This document shows positions 63,070 to 64,000 of a DNA stretch of 64,000 nucleotides, one piece after another. The notes below the pieces were generated by a model, which searched no databases, was not told the DNA's origin, and saw only the letters and a program-made list of their open reading frames with translations. Position numbers and translations under genes: made by a program. The stretch is taken from positions 639,501-703,500 of the forward strand of contig WPIO01000152.1 of NCBI GenBank assembly GCA_009760855.2, in the 5' to 3' direction. The stretch is from Cristatella mucedo (taxonomy: Eukaryota > Bryozoa > Phylactolaemata > Cristatellidae). Numbering within the stretch: the first letter of the stretch is position 1; each line of letters begins with the position of its first letter.

Positions 63070-64000
63070 ACTTTAAATTAGGTTAAATGCTCAATACCAA
63101 AATCCAATGATCGTACGTAAGATTGCATTGAAAAAACTTCGATATGCTTAGATGAGCGTACGTTAGAGAAGTTGGTCAGTGCATTTGTGAGTGCATCCTC
63201 TAGACTCAAGTCACTCGATCCTTTCAGGTTCTTCTCGCCTATGCATGAAGACGCTTTCATATGACGCAAGGCGTGACAGCCAGGGCTTGCCTGCCGTAAC
63301 AAATGTGGTCTACGTCAATTGATTAGAATAGGATATTTCGCCAAGTATTTAGCAGAGACAACGACTGAATATCGGCTTACCAAACAGCGGCCGGTTAAAT
63401 AATACCTTGCATATACCAACCTACAAGATTTACTTGATAAAACGATTGCTTGGGTTCAGACGCGAAGTCTAATGTTTGTGTATGCTTGCTTGTCAAGTGC
63501 AGACGAAAGACAGAAGACTTTCATTGGATTAGTCAGTCGGTGTCCTTACAGAGCCTAGTGGGTGGTTAGATGAACAATGTCGTCAGTCGTAACTCGTATG
63601 CGGCCACGAGCAGTTTCTCGGCAGCTGACCGTGCTCAAAGAGTCGCCGTTTCAATCGCCGCTACCATTATACCGCGAAAGTGGGTGATGGCTGTAGCTAA
63701 TGTCAAGAAAGGTTAGCATGTCAGCAGAAAAAAGGTACCAATTTAGATTCGCTTGCGATCTTCAGACTTTTTGTAAGCAGAAGACTTTTTGTAAGCAGAG
63801 AGGGCGCTCCGGATACTGAGCAGCAAAGCACTTGCCGAACGCGTGCCGCTTGCCGAACGTCTCTGCTTGAAGCGAGGGATTAGCTCCAGCCAAATCCGAT
63901 TCCAAATAAAATCTGTAAAGTCACCGTTACAACTGCATTTTCATGGCCAGCCTACCTGTCCGTGACTGCATCGCATGCACGCGCAGGTTCGCAGGCAGGC
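63070..64000. other. Right flank, nothing recognised
   Basis: No exon or element recognised. A short duplication 'agactttttgtaagcag' lies at about 63,765-63,800. Confidence 0.4.

Overview
This is eukaryotic, almost certainly invertebrate-animal, nuclear DNA. The evidence is a spliced housekeeping gene with GT-AG introns of 0.2-4.9 kb, many tRNA-derived SINEs, L2/CR1-type LINE copies with (ATT)n tails, a Tc1-type transposon, a LINE of the R2/NeSL type, long microsatellites and two large satellite arrays. CpG-dense unique islands alternate with AT-richer repeat-filled DNA. The sequence alone does not let me name the phylum or species.

Layout. 1-3,300: repeat-rich flank with an inverted pair of LINE 3' ends and one SINE. 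3,348-22,747 (+): a complete seven-exon gene for the catalytic subunit of queuine tRNA-ribosyltransferase (QTRT1, 399 aa). Every splice phase closes, and the introns hold L2 copies (one nested in another), a Tc1 relic, SINEs, a fold-back element and microsatellites. 23,310-35,516: no convincing gene; an orphan CpG island (26.8-28.35 kb) with a 23-bp-stem hairpin, a dead restriction-endonuclease-type LINE on the minus strand (29.75-32.2 kb), an 0.84-kb pyrimidine-rich satellite with a 13-bp unit (33.0-33.84 kb), and CpG-rich unique sequence. 35,517-44,284: an 8.8-kb CpG-rich satellite with a 13+5n bp unit, stop-free on the + strand over almost its whole length. 44,285-46,200: AT-rich degenerate minisatellite with two ~310-bp direct repeats.

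47,126-58,192 (+): I assemble a second gene here that matches nothing I recognise. It has four exons (signal-peptide exon 47,126-47,231; 52,088-52,250; 54,814-56,618; 57,612-58,192). The splice phases agree at all three junctions and the total length is divisible by three, giving an 884-residue mucin-like, single-pass type I membrane protein: signal peptide, ~730-residue Ala/Ser/Thr/Gly-rich ectodomain, one membrane segment, ~96-residue tail with a YDDL motif. This is the strongest candidate for something undescribed. 58.2-64.0 kb: a compound CT-rich microsatellite, a 10-bp G-rich repeat, a perfect 19-bp-stem palindrome, more SINE and LINE pieces, and no convincing gene.

The two genes show no functional link. 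QTRT1 acts in queuosine modification of tRNA; the mucin-like protein is predicted to sit at the cell surface. The mobile elements do form a working set: the L2-type LINE 3' ends and the 3' tails of some tRNA-headed SINEs look alike, as expected if those SINEs use the LINE's reverse transcriptase.
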